Of a DNA stretch of 64,000 bases, positions 51,534 through 59,209 are shown in pieces. Numbering within the stretch: the stretch's first letter is position 1; every line of letters begins with the position of its first letter. Origin of the DNA: DASUGC01 sp035606665 (GTDB lineage: Bacteria > Acidobacteriota > Vicinamibacteria > Vicinamibacterales > SCN-69-37); contig DATNEY010000033.1 in NCBI GenBank assembly GCA_035606665.1, positions 62,001-126,000 of the forward strand. The letters run 5' to 3'. Below the pieces are notes generated by a model. The model was given only the letters and a program-made list of their open reading frames with translations, was not told where the DNA came from and made no database searches. Both the position numbers and the translations under genes were made by a program.

Positions 51534-52850
51534 ATGCTCGCACCTGTTACAGGCAACATGGACTGGCTGGCGGACTCCGCCGGCCAGTCCGATCGCTCGA
51601 CGAACGAGGCCGCCTCGTTCGATCTCGCCGCACTCGTCGGCGCAGACACCGATGGCGCCGACGCCGCGACGGCTCCGATCCAGATCAACGCGGAACCGGC
51701 CGCCGTTCAGAACGCCGACGCGGCTCTCGCGTTGGTCGCCATCGATGTGAAAGACGTCGCGCTGGACGTGCCATCAACCCCCGAGGCCGGATCACCGCAG
51801 CACGTGCGCGATCGTGCGCGTGATGCCGAGGACTCCGAGACCGAAGACACCGCCAAGATGCCCGCCGCGGACGACCAGGTGGTCGTGCCGGTCGGGATTC
51901 CACAGATCCTGGAGAAGCACCTGACTGAAGCCGCAGGATGGACGGAGGCCGCGGAGCGAAGGACGACAGAATTGCTCGCAGGTCAGGGGCCGATCGATGT
52001 CGCTTCTCCTGTCGACACCGCACCGGCGCGGAAGGCCGAAACGCCCTCGAAGCCGGACAACGCCGACCAGCCGCCCGCGGCCAACCCGTCTGTGACCACG
52101 CCGCTGCAGGAAGACACACATCGCGAGTGGCTCGCTCCGGTGACGGACAGCATCGCCCGGCGGCCCTGGGTTGCGGAGCTCATGGACGCGAAGAGAAAGC
52201 CGGGCTCGTCATCGACCGAGCGCGAGAGTGCAGGCAATTCATCCCTGAAAGCCGCGTCGCAGGCATCGACGTCAGCACCGGCGGCTATCGAGCCGTCGAG
52301 AATTGCCGTCAGCCGCACCGCCGACGTACCCCAGGGCGCGGACATTGCCGCGAAGCATGCGGCCTCCAAGTCGGTTGTCGCGTTCCAGGTGCCCGCGCCA
52401 CAGCCGTCGACGACGTGGGATCGCGGCGTGACGGTGATCAACACGGCGACGGTCGGGAGCGCACCGGCGGAAACGCCGGTCGCCGACCAGATCGTTCGGA
52501 GCATCCGCATCCAGGCGCTGCTTGGCGGTGGGGAAGTCGAGTTGCAGCTCGACCCGAAGTACCTCGGCGCGGTGCGCATCTCACTGAAAGTCGTGAACGA
52601 TGCGGTCACGGCGCAGATTCACGCTGACCAGCCCGCGGTGCGCGAGTGGCTCGACGGCCACCAGCAGCAGCTCCGCGACGCGATCGGCGAGCACGGCCTC
52701 AAGCTCGGCCATCTCGACATCGCGAAGTCATCGGAATCCCAGCAGAACCGCGACCGTTCCCGTGAGGACGGCGAGCGTCGCGAACAGGAACCGCAGCGCC
52801 GCCGACGGCGGCCGGCGCAGCAGCTGCCTGAGTTCGATCTGACCGCATAG
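51534..52850 (+). CDS. fliK: Flagellar hook-length control protein FliK
   Basis: 438 residues. A long Pro/Ser/Ala-rich, low-conservation N-terminal region (molecular ruler) and a folded C-terminal domain (IQALLGGGEVELQLDPKYLG to GLKLGHLDIAK) of the Flg_hook type. It measures hook length and switches FlhB specificity. The very C-terminus is Arg/Gln-rich. Here fliK follows flgE, not fliJ-flgD. Confidence 0.88.
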   Translation: MLAPVTGNMDWLADSAGQSDRSTNEAASFDLAALVGADTDGADAATAPIQINAEPAAVQNADAALALVAIDVKDVALDVPSTPEAGSPQHVRDRARDAEDSETEDTAKMPAADDQVVVPVGIPQILEKHLTEAAGWTEAAERRTTELLAGQGPIDVASPVDTAPARKAETPSKPDNADQPPAANPSVTTPLQEDTHREWLAPVTDSIARRPWVAELMDAKRKPGSSSTERESAGNSSLKAASQASTSAPAAIEPSRIAVSRTADVPQGADIAAKHAASKSVVAFQVPAPQPSTTWDRGVTVINTATVGSAPAETPVADQIVRSIRIQALLGGGEVELQLDPKYLGAVRISLKVVNDAVTAQIHADQPAVREWLDGHQQQLRDAIGEHGLKLGHLDIAKSSESQQNRDRSREDGERREQEPQRRRRRPAQQLPEFDLTA

Positions 52851-52859
52851 GAAGCCAAC

Positions 52860-53057
52860 ATGATCAATAGCCTCAATAAGTTAGCGAATCCGACCAGCGA
52901 TCCCGCGCTCCGGCTGAAGGAGCGGATGCCAGTCAAGAAAGACAACCAGACCATTCCAGGCATGAATACCCGCACGACATTCCCAGAATCGTTTGGACAG
53001 GCTGTCACTGATGCACTGGCCAGCACGGGCGTTATCGCTTCCGGGATCAAGAAATGA
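52860..53057 (+). CDS. Small flagellar-operon protein, unknown function
   Basis: 65 residues from ATG 52860, starting MINSLNKLANPTSDP. No membrane segment, mostly polar with possible amphipathic helices; its codon usage is less GC-rich than neighbours. It lies between fliK and fliL and overlaps fliL by ATGA, indicating translational coupling. No family recognised; the position where other bacteria have FlbD-like or other small flagellar proteins, to which it shows no clear likeness. Confidence 0.72.
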   Translation: MINSLNKLANPTSDPALRLKERMPVKKDNQTIPGMNTRTTFPESFGQAVTDALASTGVIASGIKK

Positions 53058-53557
53058 GCGACGCCGTCGAGACGAACGAAGGCGCCGAAGGCGAAGTCGC
53101 GGCGCCGCCAAGAAAGAAGAAGTCGAAGCGGCTCTTCATCGTGATCGCCGTTGTCGTGTTGCTTGGCGGTGGCGCCGGCGCGTGGTGGATGCTGCGCGGC
53201 AGAGCGGCCGAAGCGGCGCCGGAACGGAAGCCCGCGGCGCACGAACGGGGCCTCGTCAAGTTCGATCCCTTCGTCGTGAACCTCACCGACGGTGACGGCA
53301 GCCGCTATCTTCGCGTGGCCGTGCAGATCGTCGTGGCGTCCGAAGAGGAAGGCAAGCACATCTCCGAGAGCGAAGTGCTGCAGATGCAGGCGCGCTCGGC
53401 GATTCTCGAGGTGCTCTCACAACAGTCGTCGACCGCGCTCTTGTCCGCGGAAGGCAAGGCAGCGCTTCGCAAGACCATCGCAGAAAAAGTGGCCGGCGCG
53501 TTCGACGGCCGCGAGGTGATTGATGTCCTCTTCTCAGAATTCGTCGTCCAGTACTGA
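53054..53557 (+). CDS. fliL: Flagellar basal-body-associated protein FliL
   Basis: 167 residues: a charged Lys-rich start, one membrane helix (LFIVIAVVVLLGGGAGAW), and a periplasmic domain with FDPFVVNLTD and YLRVAVQIVV typical of FliL. It associates with stators and supports motor torque. Overlaps the small upstream gene by four bases and fliN at its 3' end. Confidence 0.93.
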   Translation: MSDAVETNEGAEGEVAAPPRKKKSKRLFIVIAVVVLLGGGAGAWWMLRGRAAEAAPERKPAAHERGLVKFDPFVVNLTDGDGSRYLRVAVQIVVASEEEGKHISESEVLQMQARSAILEVLSQQSSTALLSAEGKAALRKTIAEKVAGAFDGREVIDVLFSEFVVQY

Positions 53558-53822
53558 CACCTGCCCCAAAGGGGAGATGGTGTGGCTGGGTGACATCCAG
53601 TGCCCGGTCGACTTCGTCGTCGGCACGGCCACGATCAAAGTGCGCGAGTGCGCGGGTCTGCAGCGGCACCAGGTGTTCCGGCTGGTGCAGGCCGCGGGCG
53701 GCGACCTCGAAGTCCGCGTCGCCGGCGTGCCCTTCGCGACCGGCGAAGTCGTCGTCCGTGATGATTCCACCAGCCTGCGCATTGGCCGGGTGCTTGGACC
53801 GGCGGGGCCGTCGCAGATATGA
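53523..53822 (+). CDS. fliN: Flagellar motor switch protein FliN (short)
   Basis: 99 residues from ATG 53523, overlapping the end of fliL by 35 bases. A single SpoA (surface-presentation) domain: GDIQCPVDFVVGTATIKVRE to STSLRIGRVL. FliN forms the C-ring and docks FliH. The first 20 residues are Ser-rich and encoded partly by a palindrome (53557-53583). Confidence 0.85.
   Translation: MSSSQNSSSSTDTCPKGEMVWLGDIQCPVDFVVGTATIKVRECAGLQRHQVFRLVQAAGGDLEVRVAGVPFATGEVVVRDDSTSLRIGRVLGPAGPSQI
53557..53583. repeat. ACACC-CCCC-AAA-GGGG-GGTGT palindrome in fliN
   Basis: Interrupted hairpin ACACCTGCCCC/AAA/GGGGAGATGGTGT spanning the FliL stop and the start region of fliN. It encodes DTCPKGEMV ahead of the SpoA domain. 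Looks like another repeat class; only one clear copy here. Confidence 0.55.
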
Positions 53823-54154
53823 GCTCCACGATCTTCATCGCCATGCAGGACGCCGGTCTGCCGCAGGTGGCCGGATGGCGCACCGCGGGCGCGTTCGTCG
53901 TGGTTCTTCTGCTTCTCGCGGGCGCCCTCTGGCTGCTCAAGCGCGGCGGATTCGCGCGCCGCACGGGTCAGCCGATGGCCGTCGAGTCCGCGCTGGCGCT
54001 GGGCGATCGCCGCAGCATTGCAATCGTCAAGGTCGAAGGCCGCCGTCTGCTGCTGGGCCTCGCCCCTGGACAGGTCTCGTTTCTCACCGAACTTCAGAAC
54101 ACCACCGCGTTCAGCGATGCCGTCGATCGCGCAGTGGGAAGGGGCAACCAGTGA
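53819..54154 (+). CDS. fliO: Flagellar biosynthetic protein FliO
   Basis: 111 residues with one N-terminal membrane helix (GAFVVVLLLLAGALWLL) and a basic cytosolic domain with SALALGDRRSIAIVKVEG, typical of FliO. It helps FliP assemble in the export gate. Overlaps fliN and fliP by four bases each (ATGA and GTGA). Confidence 0.9.
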   Translation: MSSTIFIAMQDAGLPQVAGWRTAGAFVVVLLLLAGALWLLKRGGFARRTGQPMAVESALALGDRRSIAIVKVEGRRLLLGLAPGQVSFLTELQNTTAFSDAVDRAVGRGNQ

Positions 54155-54906
54155 TCCGCCGCGACGTTCTCAGACGCTCGCTCACGCTCGTTGTGGCGGT
54201 CGTGGCCCTGCTCGCGACCCCAGCCGTGGCGTTCGCTCAGAACGCGAACAACATGAACGTCAAGCTCGACGGCGTGGGTTCGGTCTCGGTCCCGCTGCAG
54301 ATTCTCGTTCTCCTCACGCTGCTGACCTTCGTCCCGGCCATGCTCGTGACGATGACCGCTTTTACCAGAATCGCCATCGTCTTCCATTTCTTGAGGCAGG
54401 CGCTCGGCACGCAGGAGCTGCCGTCGAATCAGATGCTGATCGGCCTCACGTTGTTTCTCACGGCGTTCGTGATGGCGCCGACGGCATCGAAGATCAACGA
54501 CGTCGCTTTGCAGCCGGCCATCGCCGGAAAGATCGACGTCGGTACCGCGCTCGACCGCGCGGCGCCGCCGATGCGCGAGTTCATGCTCAAGCAGACGCGC
54601 GAGACCGACCTCGCGCTCTTCGTCGAGCTCGCGAAGCTCGAGCGGCCGAAGACGCCGGCGGACCTGCCGATGCGCGTGATCATCCCCGCCTTCGCGATTT
54701 CCGAGCTCAAGACCGGCTTCCAGATGGGCTTCTTCATCTTCCTGCCGTTCCTGCTCATCGACCTGATCGTGTCCACGACGCTGCTCTCGATGGGCATGCT
54801 GCAGATGCCGCCCGCGATGGTGTCGCTGCCGTTCAAAGTGCTGCTGTTCGTGATGATCGACGGCTGGAATTTGCTCGTCGGGTCGGTGGTTCGAAGTTTC
54901 CTCTAA
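54151..54906 (+). CDS. fliP: Flagellar biosynthetic protein FliP
   Basis: 251 residues from GTG 54151. A cleavable signal peptide ends near AVAFAQ, then helices with AFTRIAIVFHFLRQALGTQE and FFIFLPFLLIDLIVSTTLLS, as in FliP. It is the core export-gate subunit. A repeat separates it from fliQ. Confidence 0.95.
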   Translation: MIRRDVLRRSLTLVVAVVALLATPAVAFAQNANNMNVKLDGVGSVSVPLQILVLLTLLTFVPAMLVTMTAFTRIAIVFHFLRQALGTQELPSNQMLIGLTLFLTAFVMAPTASKINDVALQPAIAGKIDVGTALDRAAPPMREFMLKQTRETDLALFVELAKLERPKTPADLPMRVIIPAFAISELKTGFQMGFFIFLPFLLIDLIVSTTLLSMGMLQMPPAMVSLPFKVLLFVMIDGWNLLVGSVVRSFL

Positions 54907-54979
54907 CGCCGGGGCTGAAGCCCCGGCCTACGTAGGCCGGCTGGCCGCGTCCGTAGGCCGGCCCTTTAGGGCCGGCAAG
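54907..54979. repeat. Double-hairpin REP between fliP and fliQ
   Basis: GCCGGGGCTGAAGCCCCGGC, the palindrome CCTACGTAGG, then TAGGCCGGCCCTTTAGGGCCGGC. Same family as the flgD-flgE cluster. It fills the 87-bp gap except for the fliQ ribosome site. Confidence 0.93.
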
Positions 54980-54993
54980 CAATCGGAGAACGA

Positions 54994-55263
54994 ATGTCTG
55001 AAGCACAGGTCGTAGGAATCGTCCGTCAAGCCATCGAGATCGCCGTGATGGTGTCGCTGCCGCTGCTCGCGGCGGGACTCATCGCCGGCGTCGCGGTCAG
55101 CATTTTCCAGACCGTTACGTCGATTCAGGACAACGTGCTCGCGTTCATCCCGCGCGCGGCGGCCATCTTCGTCGTGTTCGCCTTCACGTTCCCCTGGATG
55201 CTCCGCGTCGTCTCGGGTTTCGCCCGCGGCCTCATTCTGCGACTTCCGGACCTTGTCCGATGA
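54994..55263 (+). CDS. fliQ: Flagellar biosynthetic protein FliQ
   Basis: 89 residues with two membrane helices (VMVSLPLLAAGLIAGVAVSI; FVVFAFTFPWMLRVV) and the loop QTVTSIQDNVLAFIPR, the FliQ signature. Part of the export gate with FliP and FliR. Length matches the family (about 89). Confidence 0.95.
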   Translation: MSEAQVVGIVRQAIEIAVMVSLPLLAAGLIAGVAVSIFQTVTSIQDNVLAFIPRAAAIFVVFAFTFPWMLRVVSGFARGLILRLPDLVR

Positions 55264-55299
55264 GCACTCCGCACCGCGCACTGCGCACTCGGCACTGAT
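55263..55299. repeat. GCACTCCGCACC-type repeat between fliQ and fliR
   Basis: GAGCACTCCGCACCGCGCACTGCGCACTCGG: related in inverted sense to the repeat at 8633-8690. The only content of the 38-bp gap. Confidence 0.6.
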
Positions 55300-55301
55300 C
55301 C

Positions 55302-56060
55302 ATGAACGGTTTTGGCGCCATCACAGGAATCAGTCTGCTGCTCGTCCGGCCGGGCATGGTGATCGTGTCCACGCCGTTCTTCGGGCGCCTGTACGCGCCG
55401 GCACACGTGCGCGCGGGCCTGTCGTTGCTGCTCGCGCTCGCCATCGCGCCGTTCGTCCCCCAGGGCGCGGCGGTCACCGGGATGGGCATGACCGTCGCCA
55501 TCATTCGGGAGGCCGCGATAGGACTCTCCATCGGCATGTCAATCCGCGTGCTGGTAGCCGGCATCGAGTTGGCGGGGCAGTTGAGCGGGTATCAGGCCGG
55601 CTTCTCTTACGGCGCGCTCGTCGACCCGCAGGGTGGCGTTCGCAATCCGCTCGTGTCCGCGCTCTACGCGAACGTAGCGGTGCTGTTCTGTTTCATGACC
55701 GACGTGCATCACGCGTTGCTCCGCGCGCTGGTGTCGTCGTATCACGCGCTGCCGATCGGCACGGGCGGCATGGGCCCGGATCTCGCGGCGGCCGTCGCAA
55801 AGATGCTCGGCCAGGTCTTCATCATTGGCGCGCGTCTGGCGACGCCGTTCGTCGTTGTACTCCTGCTCGTGGAAATCGCGATGGGCCTGATGGCGCGCGT
55901 GGCGCCGTCGCTCAATCCGATGGCCGTCGGCGCGCCGCTCCGTGGCCTGGTCGGCCTTCTGGCGATCTCCTGGACCGTCTCATCGCTGCCCTCGTTCGTG
56001 AACCGCTACGCGCCAAGTCTGCTGCAGCTCGCCGCCGACACGGCTCGGATTTTCAGGTAA
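55302..56060 (+). CDS. fliR: Flagellar biosynthetic protein FliR
   Basis: 252 residues, mostly hydrophobic with about six helices; RPGMVIVSTPFFG, GIELAGQLSGYQAGFSYG and GLVGLLAISWT segments are typical of FliR. Completes the FliP5-Q4-R1 export gate. Followed by a short GGTAACGAC repeat and flhB. Confidence 0.94.
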   Translation: MNGFGAITGISLLLVRPGMVIVSTPFFGRLYAPAHVRAGLSLLLALAIAPFVPQGAAVTGMGMTVAIIREAAIGLSIGMSIRVLVAGIELAGQLSGYQAGFSYGALVDPQGGVRNPLVSALYANVAVLFCFMTDVHHALLRALVSSYHALPIGTGGMGPDLAAAVAKMLGQVFIIGARLATPFVVVLLLVEIAMGLMARVAPSLNPMAVGAPLRGLVGLLAISWTVSSLPSFVNRYAPSLLQLAADTARIFR

Positions 56061-56092
56061 CGACGGGTAACGACAGGTAACGACAGGTCACG
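56059..56092. repeat. GGTAACGACA tandem words
   Basis: Three near-identical words (GGTAACGACG, GGTAACGACA, GGTAACGACA) and then GGTCACGA just before the flhB ATG. They overlap the fliR stop and also provide the AGG of the ribosome site. Short tandem repeat; no further function apparent. Confidence 0.7.
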
Positions 56093-57166
56093 ATGGCGGA
56101 TCAGGATCAGGACAAATCAGAGAAACCCTCTGGAAAACGCATCAAGGACGCGCGCAAGCGCGGCCAGATCGCGCGCAGCAAGGATCTCGCCTCGGCCTTC
56201 GGCCTGATCGCCATCATGCTCGCGCTCCTGTCGCTCGGGCCGGGACTCACCGCGCAGCTCGGCGCCCGCGTGTCAACCGGACTGGAGCAGGTGGGCGATC
56301 ACGCACGCACGGCCATTACGGCGGGTGACATCACCACGCAGGTCGTGGCCGACGCGGGCCTCATCGCGCGGCTCGTCGGGCCCATCGCGCTCATCGGCAT
56401 CGTCGTATCTCTTGTCGTCTCTTACGCACAAGGCGGCTGGAACGTCTCCGCGGAAGCGCTCAAACTCAACTGGGGCCGGCTGAATCCTTCGAACGGTCTC
56501 GCCAAGCTGAAGCCGTCACAGGGCGGCGTGGACCTTCTGAAAGCCCTCATCGGCGCCACGGTCGTCGGCGTCATCGCGTACCACCAGGTGACGACGATGG
56601 CCGCCGAGACGCCGAGAGTGGCGGCGATGGCCGCGCAGGAAGCGTTCGTGCACGGCTGGGACGTCATCTGGAGCACCGTCTGGAAGTCGGCGATCGCCAT
56701 GGCGCTCCTCGCCGGCGGCGACTACGGCCTGCAGTACTACCGCTGGTACTCGTCACTCAAGATGACGCGCCAGGAAGTCCGCGACGAGGGAAAGGCCAGC
56801 GAAGGCAGCCCCGAGATCAAGGCGCGCGTCCGCAAGGTCCAGCGCGAGATGGCGAAGCGCCGCATGATCGCTGCCGTCAAGGAAGCGACGGTCGTCGTCA
56901 CCAACCCGACGCACTACGCCGTCGCCCTGAAATACCAGCACGCCACGCGCACTGCTCCGACCGTTGTCGCCAAGGGTCAGGATGCTCTGGCGGCGCGCAT
57001 CCGCGAAGCCGCGCGCAAGGCTGGCGTGCCGATCGTCGAGAACGTCGCGCTCGCGCGCGCGCTCCATAAAGACACGGAAGTCGGCGACAGCATTCCGGCG
57101 AACCTGTTCGCCGCCGTCGCTGAAGTCCTCGCGTACCTCGTGAAAATCAAACAGCTGATGCTCTGA
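56093..57166 (+). CDS. flhB: Flagellar export switch protein FlhB
   Basis: 357 residues: N-terminal EKPSGKRIKDARKRGQIARS, four membrane helices, and the cytoplasmic domain with the self-cleavage NPTH motif in VVTNPTHYAVAL (Asn at about residue 271). FlhB switches export specificity from hook to filament. Followed eight bases later by flhA. Confidence 0.96.
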   Translation: MADQDQDKSEKPSGKRIKDARKRGQIARSKDLASAFGLIAIMLALLSLGPGLTAQLGARVSTGLEQVGDHARTAITAGDITTQVVADAGLIARLVGPIALIGIVVSLVVSYAQGGWNVSAEALKLNWGRLNPSNGLAKLKPSQGGVDLLKALIGATVVGVIAYHQVTTMAAETPRVAAMAAQEAFVHGWDVIWSTVWKSAIAMALLAGGDYGLQYYRWYSSLKMTRQEVRDEGKASEGSPEIKARVRKVQREMAKRRMIAAVKEATVVVTNPTHYAVALKYQHATRTAPTVVAKGQDALAARIREAARKAGVPIVENVALARALHKDTEVGDSIPANLFAAVAEVLAYLVKIKQLML

Positions 57167-57174
57167 GTCGACCC

Positions 57175-59208
57175 ATGGCCACACTGCCCAGACAGAAACG
57201 CGCCTCACACCTGCTCGCGCCCGCCGCCGTCCTGGCGGTCGTGCTCCTCATGATCGTGCCGCTGCCGCCGATCGTGCTCGACCTGTTGCTCTCGGTCGAC
57301 ATCGGGCTCGCCGTGGTGCTGCTGCTCACCGCGATCTATGTGAGACAGCCGGTGGAGTTCTCGGTCTTCCCATCACTCCTCCTGGTTCTCACACTGTTGC
57401 GACTGTCGCTCAACGTCGCGTCGACGCGGCTGGTGCTGCTGCACGGCCAGGAGGGCGTCGGCGCGGCAGGTCACGTCATCATGTCGTTCGGCCAGTTCGT
57501 GGTCGGCGGCAACTTCGTTGTCGGCATCGTGGTCTTCGCCGTCCTCATCGTCATCCAGTTCCTCGTCATCAACCACGGCGCGGTCCGCATCTCCGAAGTA
57601 ACCGCTCGATTCACGCTCGACGCGATGCCCGGCCGCCAGATGGCGATCGACGCCGACCTCAACGCAGGCGTCATCGACGACGCCGAGGCGCGAATACGGC
57701 GCGACCGGGTACGGCGCGAGGCCGATTTCTACGGCTCGATGGACGGCGCGATCCGCTTCACGCAGCGCGATGCGATGGCGGCCGTGCTCATCACCGCCGT
57801 GAACATCGTCGCCGGCCTCATCATCGGTGTCGTTCAGCACGGGCTGGACGTCGGAACCGCCGCGCAGACCTACACGATTCTGACCGTCGGCGAGGGCCTG
57901 GTCACCGCGATTCCCGCGCTCCTCGTCTCCATGGCCGGCGGCTTGATCACGACCCGCGCGGCGTCAGAGTCGAACCTCGGCGAGGAAGTCGCCGATCAGC
58001 TCTTCAACAAGTCCAAGCCGCTTGCGGTTGCCGCGGGCGTGCTCGTCGGTCTGGCACTCATTCCGGGCCTGCCGAAGTTCTCGTTCCTGCTGGTGGCCGT
58101 GGTGTTGGGCGCTGCCGCTTATGTGAACAGAGAAGCGGCAACGCCCACTGCCGAGGCAGCGGAGGAGAAACCCGCGGCGGAGGCCACGGACCAGACCACA
58201 GTCATGGTCGACCCCCTTGCGATCGAAGTCGGATACGCGCTCGTGTCGCTCGTGGACGAAAAACGCGGCGGCGCGCTCCTGGCGCGCGTTCGGGCGATTC
58301 GCAAGCAGATTGCTACCGACACCGGCATGGTCGTGCCCGCGGTCCGCGTCACGGACAACCTGCAGCACGGTCCGCGCACCTACGTGATTCTCGTCAAGGG
58401 CGTCGAAGCCGCCCGCGGCGAGTTGTTCGCCGATCAGTTCCTGGCGATCAATCCCGGCACGGTCGCGACCGGCCTGGATGGACTGCAGACTCGCGAGCCC
58501 GCATTCGGCCTGCCGGCCACGTGGATTCGCGGCGAGCAACGCGACGCCGCGATGTCCGCCGGCTACACGGTCGTCGATGCGACGACCGCACTATCCACGC
58601 ATCTGTCCGAAGTCATCCGCACCTATCTGCCGGATCTCCTCACGCGCCAACAGACCAAGGAGATGGTGGACCAGGTCGGGCAGACATCTCCCAAGCTCGT
58701 CGAGGAGCTGGTTCCCAAGCTCGTGTCGATCGGCGAAGTGCAGCGGGTGCTCCGCCAGCTCATGCGGGAGCGCGTGCCGGTCAAGGACCTCACGACGATC
58801 CTCGAGGCCATCGCCGACGCCGCAAGCGCGTCGAAGGACCCGGACGTCATCACCGAGGCCGTCCGCGTGGCGCTCGGCCGCACCATCTGCCGCGCGTATC
58901 AGGACGAGCGCGGCGACCTGAAAGTGGTTGCACTGTCGCCGTCCGTCGAGGATTCCCTGCTGTCATCGATGGCCCGGACGGACCGAGGCAGTGTGCTGGC
59001 CGTGGATCCGACACATGCGCAGCAACTCGCCACAAAACTGGGCGAAGTGCTCACCGGAGATCTGGCACAGCCTGTGCTCTTGTCATCGCCGACGCTGCGG
59101 CCGCACCTCTGGCGTCTGTTCGCCAGAGCGCTGCCGCACATAGCCGTCCTCTCGCATAGCGAAGTCCCGCCTCACGTGCGGGTCGTGGCGACGGCAACAC
59201 TCAACTGA
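57175..59208 (+). CDS. flhA: Flagellar export protein FlhA
   Basis: 677 residues: eight predicted membrane helices, the conserved loop (VTARFTLDAMPGRQMAIDAD), and a large C-terminal cytoplasmic domain (about 330-677). Main export-gate receptor for chaperone-substrate complexes. Length and motifs fit the family well. One base separates it from flhF. Confidence 0.96.
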   Translation: MATLPRQKRASHLLAPAAVLAVVLLMIVPLPPIVLDLLLSVDIGLAVVLLLTAIYVRQPVEFSVFPSLLLVLTLLRLSLNVASTRLVLLHGQEGVGAAGHVIMSFGQFVVGGNFVVGIVVFAVLIVIQFLVINHGAVRISEVTARFTLDAMPGRQMAIDADLNAGVIDDAEARIRRDRVRREADFYGSMDGAIRFTQRDAMAAVLITAVNIVAGLIIGVVQHGLDVGTAAQTYTILTVGEGLVTAIPALLVSMAGGLITTRAASESNLGEEVADQLFNKSKPLAVAAGVLVGLALIPGLPKFSFLLVAVVLGAAAYVNREAATPTAEAAEEKPAAEATDQTTVMVDPLAIEVGYALVSLVDEKRGGALLARVRAIRKQIATDTGMVVPAVRVTDNLQHGPRTYVILVKGVEAARGELFADQFLAINPGTVATGLDGLQTREPAFGLPATWIRGEQRDAAMSAGYTVVDATTALSTHLSEVIRTYLPDLLTRQQTKEMVDQVGQTSPKLVEELVPKLVSIGEVQRVLRQLMRERVPVKDLTTILEAIADAASASKDPDVITEAVRVALGRTICRAYQDERGDLKVVALSPSVEDSLLSSMARTDRGSVLAVDPTHAQQLATKLGEVLTGDLAQPVLLSSPTLRPHLWRLFARALPHIAVLSHSEVPPHVRVVATATLN

Positions 59209-59209
59209 G

